A DNA stretch of 64,000 nucleotides. Origin: Streptomyces sp. NBC_00878. GTDB lineage: Bacteria; Actinomycetota; Actinomycetes; Streptomycetales; Streptomycetaceae. A program made the translations under genes and the position numbers. The stretch's first letter is position 1. Every line of letters starts with the position of its first letter. Positions 42,856-52,274 of this stretch are shown one piece after another. Where the stretch lies: contig NZ_JAPEOK010000001.1 in the NCBI RefSeq assembly GCF_026341515.1, positions 5,580,001-5,644,000 on the forward strand. The letters run 5' to 3'. The notes beneath the pieces were generated by a model. It was not told where the DNA came from, ran no database searches, and saw nothing but the letters and a program-made list of their open reading frames with translations.

Positions 42856-42930
42856 GGTCAGGCCCGCGTGGTCCCGGATTGCTTGGGTGAGGCCCGCGTG
42901 GTCCCGGACTGCTTGGGTGAGGCCTGTTCG
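42856..42930. repeat. 30-base tandem repeat
   Basis: Unit ggtcaggcccgcgtggtccc-ggattgcttg at 42856-42885, repeated at 42886-42915 with two changes, then a partial third copy. Lies between convergent trpF and the monooxygenase-fold gene. Confidence 0.8.
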
Positions 42931-42932
42931 GG

Positions 42933-43244
42933 TCAGGCCTGCTGAATCACCTCGAAGGTCCACAGCGTCGAGTCCGTCGCGGCGGGCTTCGGTCGCTCGC
43001 CCTCCGTGGCCCCGCCGCGGTGTGCGCCCTGTCCACGCCCGGACATCCAGTTCTGGAAGTCCTCCTCGGCACGCCAGCGCGTGTAGACGAGGTAGGTGTC
43101 GGTGCCCTCCAGCGGACGCAGCAGCTCGAACCCCTCGAAACCGTCCGAGCCCTCCACCGACCCGGCGCGAGCGGCGAACCGCTTCTCCAGCGTCTCGCGC
43201 TGCTCTTCGGGAACCGTGAGTACGTTGATCTTGACGATGCTCAT
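42933..43244 (-). CDS. antibiotic biosynthesis monooxygenase (ABM) domain protein
   Basis: 103 residues from the ATG at 43244. Ferredoxin-like ABM fold: MSIVKINVLTVPEEQRETLEKRFAAR, FEGFELLRPLEG, YLVYTRWRAEEDFQNWM. Similar small proteins act as haem-degrading or quinone-forming monooxygenases; no active-site residue can be assigned here. Start chosen over an ATG 42 bases upstream on family length. Confidence 0.88.
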   Translation of the reverse strand: MSIVKINVLTVPEEQRETLEKRFAARAGSVEGSDGFEGFELLRPLEGTDTYLVYTRWRAEEDFQNWMSGRGQGAHRGGATEGERPKPAATDSTLWTFEVIQQA

Positions 43245-43299
43245 GGCCCCATTCTGCCTTCTCCGGCAGACACCACGGCGATGCATGAGGGGGCCGCGC

Positions 43300-44688
43300 C
43301 TAGCCCGTCGGAGCGCCCGGCTTGCCGTCGGCGACTTCCCACTTGTCGTTGTAGCCCAGTGGGTAGTCGTACGCCGGCCGGCCCAGGTTGCCGCTCGTCC
43401 GGAACGGCTTCCCGCGGTCGTCGATCCGCAACTTCCCGTGCCGGTTGCCGCTGGTCCAGTCCATTTCCAGGTACCAGCTCACGTCGTGCGTCTGCGTGCG
43501 TGCGGCCACGTAGTAGATCTCGGAGTCGGTGTCGCTCACCTTGTACGGGAAGTCCCGCTGCCCGGCCTTGGGCGCGACCGCGGGCCGCCCGGCGTCGAGG
43601 TTCGTGCCGAAGTGCTTCGGCTGCCCGCCGCCGTCGCAGCCGTCGACGCCCATGCGGTAGTCGTTCCAGGCGAGCGGCGCGTCCTTCCCCACCACACGCA
43701 CATGCAGCCCCTCCAGGACGACCGTGTTCTTCCCGGCCCCCCGTACGGTCAGCCGCACCCACTGCTCGCCGGCGGCGACTCCGCCGAGCGCGGTGACCCA
43801 CCCGCGCGCCTCGTCACCGTACGGCGGCGGGGGCACCTGGGCCGGATCCCGGTCCATCAGGTAGTGCTGCTTGCACGCGCTGTCCCAGTAGTACGGATCG
43901 GTGGCCACGAGGGGCGCGCCGGCACTGCCGCCCACTGTGCCGCCGGACTCGCTCGCGCCGGGGCCGCGGGAGGGGGACGCGGAGGTACTGAGACTCGGGG
44001 AGGCGGCTCCGCCGACCCGCTGCTTGACCTGACCGTCGTCGCCATCGTCGTCGCCACTGCCGTCGCCGGTTACGAGATTCAGGACCAGGGCGGCTGCCAG
44101 GAGGACCGCGACCGCGCCTGCCCCCGCCAGGACGACGGTGCGCCGATGCCGCCCCGTGAGGAGCGAGAGGAGTGAGAGGAGCGAGCCCTTCGGCTGCGGG
44201 ACGGTCCCGGCTCCCGGCTGCGGGGCGGGGCCAGGGCCCGGCTCCGGGGCGGGGCCAGGGCCCGGGTCCGGGTCCGGCTGAGTGCCTGGCTCAGGAGCTG
44301 GCTCGGGCGTCGGCTCAGAGGCCGGCTCAGTGTTGTTGTCGGCGGCCTCCGCCACCCCCTTGGGCGCCACCCCCTTGGGCGCCACCCCCTCGGGCGCCGA
44401 AGCCGCGGGCTCCGAAGAGGTGGCGGAAGCGGCCGCCTCCTTCAGGTCCCGTCGGCGCGCGTCGGCCAGCACCCACCTTCGGTGCAGCTCCACCAGTTCC
44501 TCGGGCGTCGCCTTGCACGACCTGGCGAACCGCTCGATCGGCGCGTAGTCCGCCGGAACTGCATCTCCGTTGACGTACCGGTGCAACGTCGACGCACTCA
44601 TGTGCAGCCGCTTCCCGAGCACCCCGTAACTGAGCCCGGACCGCTCCTTCAACTGCCCGAGAAGCTCCGGAAAGCTGTCCCGCGCCAT
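43300..44688 (-). CDS. membrane-anchored XRE-type regulator
   Basis: 462 residues. N-terminal XRE HTH (about 8-62, SYGVLGKRLHMSASTLHRYVNGD), Ala/Pro-rich linker with APKGVAPKGVA and a PDPDPGPGPAPEPGPG repeat, one transmembrane helix (about 183-207, VVLAGAGAVAVLLAAALVLNLV), and an extracytoplasmic beta domain with paired cysteines (DSACKQHY, VDGCDGGG). The layout implies a one-component sensor whose outside domain signals to the HTH. The ligand and targets are unknown. Confidence 0.88.
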   Translation of the reverse strand: MARDSFPELLGQLKERSGLSYGVLGKRLHMSASTLHRYVNGDAVPADYAPIERFARSCKATPEELVELHRRWVLADARRRDLKEAAASATSSEPAASAPEGVAPKGVAPKGVAEAADNNTEPASEPTPEPAPEPGTQPDPDPGPGPAPEPGPGPAPQPGAGTVPQPKGSLLSLLSLLTGRHRRTVVLAGAGAVAVLLAAALVLNLVTGDGSGDDDGDDGQVKQRVGGAASPSLSTSASPSRGPGASESGGTVGGSAGAPLVATDPYYWDSACKQHYLMDRDPAQVPPPPYGDEARGWVTALGGVAAGEQWVRLTVRGAGKNTVVLEGLHVRVVGKDAPLAWNDYRMGVDGCDGGGQPKHFGTNLDAGRPAVAPKAGQRDFPYKVSDTDSEIYYVAARTQTHDVSWYLEMDWTSGNRHGKLRIDDRGKPFRTSGNLGRPAYDYPLGYNDKWEVADGKPGAPTG

Positions 44689-44906
44689 CGTTCCTCCCGC
44701 TCTCCACGTTCCAGGTCCGCGTTCCAGGAGGACCGTATGTCACCAGGTCAGAGTAGTTGCGGGCGTTCCGGCGTTCCTAAGGTCCCGGCAACCGTGGCGG
44801 CTGGGACGGATCACCCCACAAGCTTCGGTCATCCAAGCACGCCGCTTCCGGCACCCGGTCGAGCGGCCAGCACTGACCACCCGTACCGAAAACTGGGGAA
44901 CCACTC

Positions 44907-45662
44907 ATGTCCGCACGCACCACCCGCACCCGTCTGCTCGCCGCCACCACGATCACGCTCGCCGCGCTGTCGCTGACGGCCTGCAACAACGGAGACGACC
45001 TCCAGGACAAGGGGTCCTCCAAGGGCGCGGCCACGTCCACTCCCAGCGCTTCCGAAAACTCCGCGGGCAAGGCGAAGGAGGAGGCGGCCACGGGCGGCGG
45101 CAAGGCCGACTCCGCGGGCTCCTCCAACGGTTCCACCGGATCCAAGGGTTCGAGCGGCGGGACGGGCTCCACCGGCTCGAAGGACTCCGGCTCGAAGGGC
45201 TCGGGCACGACGGGCTCGGGCACGACGGGCTCCGGTTCCGACTCCGCCAAGCTCAACCCGTGCGACGCCTCGAACAGCAAGACCACGGCCACCACGGTCT
45301 CCCGCCCGTTGAACCACCTCCTCCTCACCGTCACCAACACCGGCTCGAAGAACTGCGACCTCGTCGGCTACCCGATCGTCCGGTTCACCGACGCCCAGTC
45401 GGTCCCGCCGGTCTTCGAGGAGTCCAAGCCGCAGGCGGTGGTCACGCTGGCCCCGGGCGAGTCCGGCTACGCGGGCGTACGGCTGTCGGCCGCCGACGAC
45501 AGCGGCTCGAACGGCTACATGGCCAAGACCCTGAAGGTCCTCTTCAACAACGACGGCATCAACAGCGCCACCCCGCCGCTCCCCGCGAAGGGCGTCTACA
45601 TCGACGACAAGCTGACGGTCACGTACTGGCAGCAGCGCATGGACGACGCCCTCACCTGGTGA
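44907..45662 (+). CDS. DUF4232 lipoprotein
   Basis: 251 residues. Lipoprotein signal with lipobox LTAC (Cys26), a 95-residue Gly/Ser/Lys/Thr linker (GSKGSGTTGSGTTGSGS) to reach beyond the cell wall, and a C-terminal DUF4232 beta-sandwich (LLLTVTNTGSKNCDLVGYP, VTLAPGESGYAGVRLS). Surface protein of unknown function; divergent from the membrane XRE regulator, which may control it. Confidence 0.9.
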   Translation: MSARTTRTRLLAATTITLAALSLTACNNGDDLQDKGSSKGAATSTPSASENSAGKAKEEAATGGGKADSAGSSNGSTGSKGSSGGTGSTGSKDSGSKGSGTTGSGTTGSGSDSAKLNPCDASNSKTTATTVSRPLNHLLLTVTNTGSKNCDLVGYPIVRFTDAQSVPPVFEESKPQAVVTLAPGESGYAGVRLSAADDSGSNGYMAKTLKVLFNNDGINSATPPLPAKGVYIDDKLTVTYWQQRMDDALTW

Positions 45663-45707
45663 CGACGTCCTGACCTGGTAACCCCGGGCGACGAGGAACC
45701 CGTATGA

Positions 45708-45745
45708 CGAGGAACCCGTACGACGGAATGTCTACGGGTTCCTCG
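45708..45745 (+). terminator. rho-independent terminator
   Basis: cgaggaacccgta (45708-45720) pairs with tacgggttcctcg (45733-45745), followed by gcttttgggc. The left arm is duplicated just upstream (45691-45703). Confidence 0.85.
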
Positions 45746-45797
45746 GCTTTTGGGCTTCAGGCTTTTTCGCGTTCTTGGGTTTTCCTGGTTTTCTTGC

Positions 45798-46820
45798 TCA
45801 GCCGAGACACAGCACGAGCACGCAGATCTGCGAGGGCGAAGTCGCCGCCGGCGAGGGGTTCGCGGGGTTCTCCGGCGGCGTCGTTCCCGGCTGCGTTCCG
45901 CCGGCCGCGTCCGCGGGATCGGACGGCTGAGTCGTCGCCGTGTCGGTGCCGCCGGGGGCTGCTTCATCGGACGACGGGGAGGTGTTCCCCGACGGCGGGG
46001 CCGTCGTACCCGTCGGACTGAGAGAGACGGCGCCGTCCGGCCGAGAGCCCGCCCGCCCGGTGCGGGGCGGGGAGGCGAAGGACTGCCGGCGCTGAGGCGT
46101 GGTCTCGGGCGACTGAGCGGTACGCGTCTGCTGCGTGCGAGGAGTGGTCGGGGACTCGGGAGTGCCGGGCGCGCCGGGTATGTGGGGTGCGCCGGGTGTG
46201 TCGGGGCGTGGCGCCAACTGGGGGCGCTCCGCCGCCTGATCCTCCGAGCCCGGGTCCGCCGGTGCCGTCGACGCCTGTGCCCGGTCGTTGGCGTTCCGGT
46301 CCATCGAGGTGACGGTCAGGCCGCCTCCGACGATGGCGACAGCGGTCGCGACCACGGCCCGGCGCTTGTTCTTCTTCCAGCGGGCCAGCTGGCGACGCCT
46401 CGCCGCCCGGCCCTGCGGCGCGGGCGTCACACCCTCGATGTCGCCGGAGGGGGAGGTGCGCGGGGCCTCGTTCAGGTCGGCCCCGACCGCGGTCTCGTTC
46501 ATGGTGGCGGTCTCTGCCGCTGCCTCGTCACGAAGACGGCCACTGTGCCACGAGCCCGAGGCGGTGAACTGCCTCGCAGTCCCTGAGCGCGCAGTCCCTG
46601 AGCGCGCGACCCCTGAGCGCGCGGCCTCTGGGTTCGCAGTCCTTGAGCGCGCGGCCTCTGGGTTCGCAGTCCTTGAGTTCGCAGCCGCGGGCATGACGGC
46701 GGGGGCCGGGACGAAGCGACCGTCGGCGGTGTACGGAGCGACGTTCGGCGCGTAGGCGCCGCACCCGGGACACACCAGGGCGCCGTTGAGATGCCGACGA
46801 CACGAGGAGCAGTAGTCCAT
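45798..46820 (-). CDS. zinc-ribbon membrane protein with octapeptide repeats
   Basis: 340 residues from the ATG at 46820. N-terminal zinc ribbon CSSC...CPGC (MDYCSSCRRHLNGALVCPGC), a repeat region with SRTANPEAARSRTANPEAA and SGVARSGTARSGTAR, a basic stretch (RRRQLARWKKNKRRA) before a single transmembrane helix, and a Pro/Thr/Ser-rich extracytoplasmic tail ending in SQICVLVLCLG. Similar proteins are widespread in streptomycetes and of unknown function. Confidence 0.82.
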   Translation of the reverse strand: MDYCSSCRRHLNGALVCPGCGAYAPNVAPYTADGRFVPAPAVMPAAANSRTANPEAARSRTANPEAARSGVARSGTARSGTARQFTASGSWHSGRLRDEAAAETATMNETAVGADLNEAPRTSPSGDIEGVTPAPQGRAARRRQLARWKKNKRRAVVATAVAIVGGGLTVTSMDRNANDRAQASTAPADPGSEDQAAERPQLAPRPDTPGAPHIPGAPGTPESPTTPRTQQTRTAQSPETTPQRRQSFASPPRTGRAGSRPDGAVSLSPTGTTAPPSGNTSPSSDEAAPGGTDTATTQPSDPADAAGGTQPGTTPPENPANPSPAATSPSQICVLVLCLG

Positions 46821-47034
46821 CTGCGGTCTTCCTGAGTTGACTGCGCGGTCGGCCCGCCTGGTCGAGGCCGGCCGCGTTCGCCCGGTGAACCGAGCAGTCA
46901 GCAACGCTAACGAGGCATTCGAAAGCCTGTGTGGAGTCTGTGTGACGCTCCTGTACAGATTCCCGGGCCTCACGCATATACCGCTGCCGCACGTGACGGG
47001 GGTCGACGGGGGTGCTTCAGGACGGTGCACACAG

Positions 47035-47071
47035 AGCGGGGGCCCGGGAGCAACGCTCCCGGACCCCCGCT
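47035..47071 (-). terminator. hairpin terminator after the subtilase
   Basis: agcgggggcccgggagc (47035-47051) pairs with gctcccggacccccgct (47055-47071), one mismatch, three-base loop; about 80 bases downstream of the subtilase stop. Confidence 0.85.
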
Positions 47072-47148
47072 TACGGCTGCTCACGCCCGCCTACGGCCTG
47101 GATCATTCGCCGTACGGCGCGCTGCCTGCAACGCGTGCTATTTGCCGC

Positions 47149-50100
47149 CTACTTGCCGTAGTACGCGTTGTAGATCGACAGCGTCGACTTGTTGCCCTTC
47201 TTGTCGGTGACCTCGGCGCGGAACGAGATGGCCTTGCCCTTCGCCGGGTTCTTCACGCTGATCTTCCCGTTCGTGACCTTGACCTTCTTCCAGTTCTTCC
47301 CGCCGTCGTAGGAGGTCCACACCGACTGCGACTTGAGGTTGCGGCCCGCGGCGGCGCCTTCCACGACGAGGGGGACCGTCGTCGTCCTGCCGGCCGCGAC
47401 CGTGCTGTCCAGGGCCGTCTTGGCGTTGAAGCGGACGGTGGAGGCGGGCAGTTGGACCTTGTCGGCGGCCGTCTTGGAGCGGAACGTCCAACTCGCGTCG
47501 ATCCGGGTGGAGCCCCCCGCGATCTTGCTGCTGCGCTTCGCCGACGTGGTCAGCTTGTACGCGGCATCGCCCGCCGGGACCGCGTAGCGCTCGTCACCCA
47601 GCAGCGGGTCCTCCTTGGAGGCGACCTTGGTGCCGTTGCGGTACAGCTTCGTGGTGACCGAGGTGAGGTTGGAGATGCCCACGTTCCTGCTGCTGTCGGC
47701 GAACAGCGGCAGGCTGCCGTAGATCTCGTCGCCCTCGCGGAACAGGCCGTAGTCCTTGGTCAGGTGCGGGCCGAAGACCGCGGTGTTGAAGGTCCTCGTG
47801 TAGGTCTTGCCGGCCGCGAACCTCTCGGGCCGGTCCGTTGTGTACGTCGCCTCGCGGACCGTCGTCTCGCCCCCCGAGTCGACCCCTCTTTGAGTGAACA
47901 CCAGGGTCCACTTCGTGTCGCGCAGTGCGGACAGGTACAGCGTGCGGGTGCCCGGGATGGACTGGGGCTCGTTGATGGAGGTCTGGTTGTTGAGCTCGCC
48001 GACCTGGCCCTCCGCACGGACCGTGCCCACCTTACCGCCGGGCACCGCGCCCATCCTGGCCTTCACCGTGGCCAGGTCGCGCGCCTTGAAGTGCCTGGTG
48101 TAGCCGGTGGCAAGCTGCTTGCCCCGGGCGCCGTCGACGGTGTTGTACTCCGCGGCGGCGCCGCTGATCCAGTGCCCGTCCCACTGCTGGAAGACCGAAC
48201 CGCGGGTCATCTTCGGGCCGATGCCGGCGCTGCGGAAGTTCTCGTATGAGTCCAGCACCAGGTCGAAGCCGTAGGTACGATCGGGCGTCTTGACTGTGAA
48301 CCACGGCGAGACGGAGACTGGCTTGGCGCGCGCGTCGGGAACTGTGATGTTCACCGGCTTGGCCTTCCGGGCGTCCAGGACGACCGTCTGCTTCTTGTCG
48401 ACGGTCAGCTGCGGCTGGACCAGCCAGTCGAGGCCCTTGGCGGCGTCCTCCCGGTCCACCATGATTTCCGAGTCGAGGACGTAGTCGCCCTTGGGCAGCC
48501 GCACCACCTGGCCGGCGGCGGGGACGTCGCTCACCGCGCCCTCCTTCTCCAGCGCGAGGCCGCCCACACCCATCAGAAGGGCCTGGTTGTACGGGGCGGG
48601 CTTGCCGTCCCGGCCGATGAACTTGAACGTGACGTCGTACGACTCGACTTCGCGCTGCACGGCGGCGGCTGTGCGGACGGTCTGGCCGCCGCCGGTCGCG
48701 GTCACGTACGAGGAGTAGGCGCCGTCGACGGTGCCGCCCAGCCTGGTGTCGACGGTGAAGTCGACCGAGGCCTTGCCGCCCGCGGGGACGGTCACCGAGG
48801 TCTTGGCGAGTTTGAAGAAGCCTTCCGGGGCCGCTTGGCCCTTGGGGTCCATGGTGGTGGCGGCCAGGCTGAGCGTGACGTCGGCCGTGCCCAGGTTGCG
48901 GTAGGTCAGCTGCTTGGTGACCGGTGTGTCGTCGGTGTGCGGCCACAGCTGGGTGCCGAAGCTCACCGACACCGGGTCGGCTATCACGGTCTGCTTGATG
49001 GCCTGGTCGACCTGGATTCGGCCCGAACCCTGCTCGAACGGCGTGTAGTTGCCGCCCTTGGCGGAGCCGGTCAGGGCGCCCTTCAGCTCGGCGTAGCCCC
49101 AGTTGGGGTGCTGCTGCTTGAGGAGCGCGGCCGCACCGGCGACATGCGGGGTCGCCATCGACGTACCGGAGATGGTCGTGTAGCCCTCGGGCTTCTCCCC
49201 CATCTCCTGGGCGATGACGCTGCCCTTGGCCGAGGCGGCGGTGATGTCCACGCCGGGCGCGGTGACGTCCGGCTTGATGCCGACATCGCCGAGGCGCGGG
49301 CCGGTGGAGGAGAAGTCGGCCAGCTTGTCGTTGTCGTCGACGGCGCCCACGGCGAGCGCGGCGTCCGCGCTCGCAGGCGAACCGACCGTCTGGGGGCCCG
49401 AGTTGCCGGCGGCGACGGCGAAGAGGACGCCCTTCTCGGCGGAGAGCTTGTTGACCTCGGCTTCCACCGGGTCGATCCCGGGGAAGTCTTCGCTGCCCAG
49501 GCTCATGTTGACGATGTCGGCGCCCTGTGCCGCCGCCCACTCCATGCCCGCGAGGATGCCGGAGTCCTCGCCTACCCCTTCGTCGTCGAGGATCTTGCCG
49601 TCGAGGATCTTCGCGCCGGGCGCGACACCCTTGTACGTGCCGCCCGACTTGGCCCCGGTGCCCGCCGCGGTCGACGCGACGTGCGTGCCGTGGCCGCCCC
49701 TGTCCTTGACGTCGGGGGAACTGGAGAAGTTCTTGGACGCGATCACCTTGTCCTTGAGGTCCGGGTGGGTCGCGTCCACGCCCGTGTCCAGGACGGCGAT
49801 CTTCACGCCCGTGCCGTCATAGCCGGCCGACCACGCCGTGGGGGCGCCGATCTGCGCCACGGACTTGTCGAGGCTGACCTTGCGAACGCCGTCCAGCCAG
49901 ACGTTCGCGATGCCGGAGGCGGCCTTGCCCCCGTTGGTGAGGGCGGCCCACAGGTCGGGTGTCTCCTGGAGGGGGGTCTGTACGGCGTCCGCGTTGAGGG
50001 ACTTGAGGCTGCGGCGCAGGGTACCGGTGTCCCGGACGTCCGCCTTGGTGGCCGTGGCGGCGCCCTTGTAGCCCACGATGACCTTCAGGCCCCTCTTCTG

Positions 50101-50490
50101 GGACGTGCGGGTCGCGGCCTTGTTCAACTGGGTTACGTCGAACAGCCGTTGGTCCACCTTGCCGGAGGCGAGCAGCCCGGCCGCGTCGGAGGGAACGACC
50201 AGCGTGTGCCCCTTCGACTTGTGAACCCGGAACATGATGTTCTCGCGTCCCTTGGCCTTCTTCACGCCGACGGCGTTGCCCTTGGCATCGACGGTGACCC
50301 GGTCACCGGTGATGAGGGCGACTTCGTGGCTGGGGGTGAGGGGGGAGGAGAGGGTGGAGGTGGAGGTGCCGGCTGAGGTGGCTTGCTGCTCGGGTCTGGC
50401 CGACGCCGGGCTGGTCATGCCCGCGGCGAGGACGACGGCCGCGGCGGCGGCAACGGTCGCCGCGGCGGATCCCTTCACGTGTCTGCGCAA
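47149..50490 (-). CDS. secreted subtilisin-like serine protease (S8)
   Basis: 1,113 residues from a TTG at 50490 (AGGAAGAAG upstream; a GTG four codons later is possible). Signal peptide (ATVAAAAAVVLAAGMTSPASA), inhibitor-like propeptide to about residue 205, then the S8 domain: Asp235 (VLDTGVDATHPDL), His267 (GGHGTHVAS), Asn363 (AAGNSGP), Ser444 (SGTSMATPHVAG). The long C-terminal part is beta-rich, Fn3-like repeats and a final domain with SVWTSYDGGKNWKKV. Extracellular protease, monocistronic. Confidence 0.96.
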   Translation of the reverse strand: MRRHVKGSAAATVAAAAAVVLAAGMTSPASARPEQQATSAGTSTSTLSSPLTPSHEVALITGDRVTVDAKGNAVGVKKAKGRENIMFRVHKSKGHTLVVPSDAAGLLASGKVDQRLFDVTQLNKAATRTSQKRGLKVIVGYKGAATATKADVRDTGTLRRSLKSLNADAVQTPLQETPDLWAALTNGGKAASGIANVWLDGVRKVSLDKSVAQIGAPTAWSAGYDGTGVKIAVLDTGVDATHPDLKDKVIASKNFSSSPDVKDRGGHGTHVASTAAGTGAKSGGTYKGVAPGAKILDGKILDDEGVGEDSGILAGMEWAAAQGADIVNMSLGSEDFPGIDPVEAEVNKLSAEKGVLFAVAAGNSGPQTVGSPASADAALAVGAVDDNDKLADFSSTGPRLGDVGIKPDVTAPGVDITAASAKGSVIAQEMGEKPEGYTTISGTSMATPHVAGAAALLKQQHPNWGYAELKGALTGSAKGGNYTPFEQGSGRIQVDQAIKQTVIADPVSVSFGTQLWPHTDDTPVTKQLTYRNLGTADVTLSLAATTMDPKGQAAPEGFFKLAKTSVTVPAGGKASVDFTVDTRLGGTVDGAYSSYVTATGGGQTVRTAAAVQREVESYDVTFKFIGRDGKPAPYNQALLMGVGGLALEKEGAVSDVPAAGQVVRLPKGDYVLDSEIMVDREDAAKGLDWLVQPQLTVDKKQTVVLDARKAKPVNITVPDARAKPVSVSPWFTVKTPDRTYGFDLVLDSYENFRSAGIGPKMTRGSVFQQWDGHWISGAAAEYNTVDGARGKQLATGYTRHFKARDLATVKARMGAVPGGKVGTVRAEGQVGELNNQTSINEPQSIPGTRTLYLSALRDTKWTLVFTQRGVDSGGETTVREATYTTDRPERFAAGKTYTRTFNTAVFGPHLTKDYGLFREGDEIYGSLPLFADSSRNVGISNLTSVTTKLYRNGTKVASKEDPLLGDERYAVPAGDAAYKLTTSAKRSSKIAGGSTRIDASWTFRSKTAADKVQLPASTVRFNAKTALDSTVAAGRTTTVPLVVEGAAAGRNLKSQSVWTSYDGGKNWKKVKVTNGKISVKNPAKGKAISFRAEVTDKKGNKSTLSIYNAYYGK

Positions 50491-50819
50491 AACTTCTTCC
50501 TAGGGTCGATGCCGGGTGAATTACCGGGCGTTGAGGCTCCGGTCGAAGCGATCTCGTCCGAACGAGCGTCGGCCCGTCGGCCAGATGCGGTCGGCGGCGG
50601 ATGATCAGCCAGCAGCCACCAGGAAGGGATTTCGAACTGAGCGTTGCCCATGGAATGGCTCGCTTTTCGTCGGTGGCGGCGGACCGCAGTGGAAGGAGCA
50701 CGGCGCGGCCCCACTCTCCCGCGCCGCTCAAGGCTGGTGGATCTCCCACAAGACAGAACCCTCGCCCTCCCTCTACAACCTTCGGCCTACAACCTTCGGC
50801 AGATCTGGCGGCCGTCCGC
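50491..50819. other. intergenic, no gene seen
   Basis: Upstream region of the subtilase; contains its promoter presumably, but no clear hexamers or palindrome. Open frames here lack codon bias. Confidence 0.5.
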
Positions 50820-51031
50820 CGGGTGCGAAGTGGCCAACGGCGAGCAGGCGGTCGTCGTACAGCCAATGGATCTTCGACAAGAAGACCCACGTCTACCTCG
50901 GCGAACGCATCGTCCAGGTGCGCGAGAACGGCGGCGACAACGGACTGATCAAGCCCGGCACGGTGCTCTACACCAGCGCCATCACCAACCGCGCCATCGT
51001 CGACGACATGAAGCAGACCCCGTCCTCATAG
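50820..51031 (+). pseudogene. C-terminal remnant of a CU044_5270-type protein
   Basis: The frame ending at 51031 reads SQWIFDKKTHVYLGERIVQV then IKPGTVLYTSAITNRAIVD, which matches the C-terminus I know for CU044_5270-family proteins (a secreted or membrane-attached sigma-factor-linked family). Only about 60 residues survive; the section before has no continuing homology in this frame and seems shifted. No start codon or promoter. Interpreted as a decayed gene. Confidence 0.65.
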
Positions 51032-51151
51032 TCATCAGCCATCGCCCAGTTCACGGCCATGGTCCAGCTCACAGCCATCGTGCCAATTCATCGCCATCGG
51101 CCTGATTCGCCGATCATCCGCACTCGCTGATCATCCGTCGGCATACCGCGT

Positions 51152-51637
51152 ATGACCGGCGGGCCGACGCCGACGCCGACTCTCCTTCGTACGAGGTGGC
51201 ATCGACCGGAACCTCAGGTTCCGCTGTGGAATCAGATCCAGTGGGTCCCCCGGCCCGAGCCCGATCCCAGCATCCTGGCCAACGTGGTCATGCTGGTGCC
51301 GTTCGGGATGATGCTTCCCCTCCTGCAGCGGAAGGCGTCCTCGCCGGGCCGGGTCACGCTCTGGTCGGCGCTGCTCAGCCTGTCGGTCGAGATCACACAG
51401 GCCCTCCTGTACGTCGCGGCCAGCTACGGCCGGCAGATCGATGCCAACGACCTCGTCGCCAACACGCTGGGCGGCATGATCGGTTACGGCATCCTCCGCC
51501 TGGCGTGCCGTTTCCTCGCGGTGGTCGGCATCCTGAGCGCCTATGCCCTGCCGGGTTCCGCGCTCGCCCCGGCCGATGCCCGTGATGCTGCCTCGCCGTC
51601 CCCGGCGACGACCTTCAACGGGCAGGGAGCGCAATAG
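51152..51637 (+). CDS. VanZ-like membrane protein, N-terminally short
   Basis: 161 residues. VanZ features: ILANVVMLVPFGMMLPLLQ, LLSLSVEITQALLYV, GRQIDANDLVANTLGGMIGYG. The first transmembrane helix usual for the family is missing, no ribosome site precedes the ATG, and a decayed gene lies just upstream, so it may be truncated and non-functional. VanZ proteins give low-level teicoplanin resistance in some bacteria; here the role is unknown. Confidence 0.7.
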   Translation: MTGGPTPTPTLLRTRWHRPEPQVPLWNQIQWVPRPEPDPSILANVVMLVPFGMMLPLLQRKASSPGRVTLWSALLSLSVEITQALLYVAASYGRQIDANDLVANTLGGMIGYGILRLACRFLAVVGILSAYALPGSALAPADARDAASPSPATTFNGQGAQ

Positions 51638-52274
51638 GCGCCGCAGGCAGGCCGTCGGCACGGCCCTGGTGGGGAAGTGTCTACTGCAATTGGGAAGGAG
51701 TGGCTGTCAGCGGAATTGTCGCGTGAGGGTGCAGATCCACGGGCTGGCTTCGTTTGGTAATGGCAAGTCAGGTAGATCCGAGCTTGATCGCAAGGCGAGC
51801 GGCGAGGGTACGGCGGGCGAGGCACGCAGAGCCGCCTCGAACGGGTCTGCCTCTGCGGCAGGCGCGGGCCCCGGCATAGACGTGGAAGCTGTGAAGCCGA
51901 CCGGCACAGGGGTCGGGCTTGTCAAGGCCTACGGTACGGGGAACCGCACAACAGGCCAGGAACTGGAAAGCATCAACCGAGCCAGAACCGTCAAGGGTTG
52001 ACTGAACCTAGGCATCGGTCTGCTGGGTCTGCGTCTGTCTCGGTTGATGCTTTGTGCGGTGGCCTCACCTGACGCTTGACCCAGACAGGATGTCTGGGTC
52101 AGCCGGGCCAGTGGCTGAGTGCCTTGCCCTGGGGGCAACTCGACGCGGTGGGCGAAGTCATCCCAGCGAAGGCGTCTGCTGTCCGGGAAGTCGGCGACGA
52201 GCCACCGATGAGTTCCGTCGGCCGGGACGGTCTACCACGACGTACGCAATCGAGCCACTGACTGGAGACCCACC
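51638..52274. other. intergenic, no gene seen
   Basis: About 640 bases with lower GC than neighbours and no frame with convincing codon use. Holds one clean hairpin (52077-52101). Part of a decayed-looking accessory zone. Confidence 0.5.
52077..52101. terminator. short perfect hairpin
   Basis: tgacccagaca (52077-52087) pairs with tgtctgggtca (52091-52101) over three bases. No clear gene to terminate; could be a remnant of a mobile element end. Confidence 0.4.

Noticed and set aside
42141..42930. Tandem repeats around trpF as a CRISPR array
   Set aside because: Units are contiguous, without unique spacers, and no cas gene is present.
50516..51031. Whole 171-codon frame as an intact gene
   Set aside because: Only the last 60 codons resemble a known family; the front part is noise, so it is listed as a remnant.
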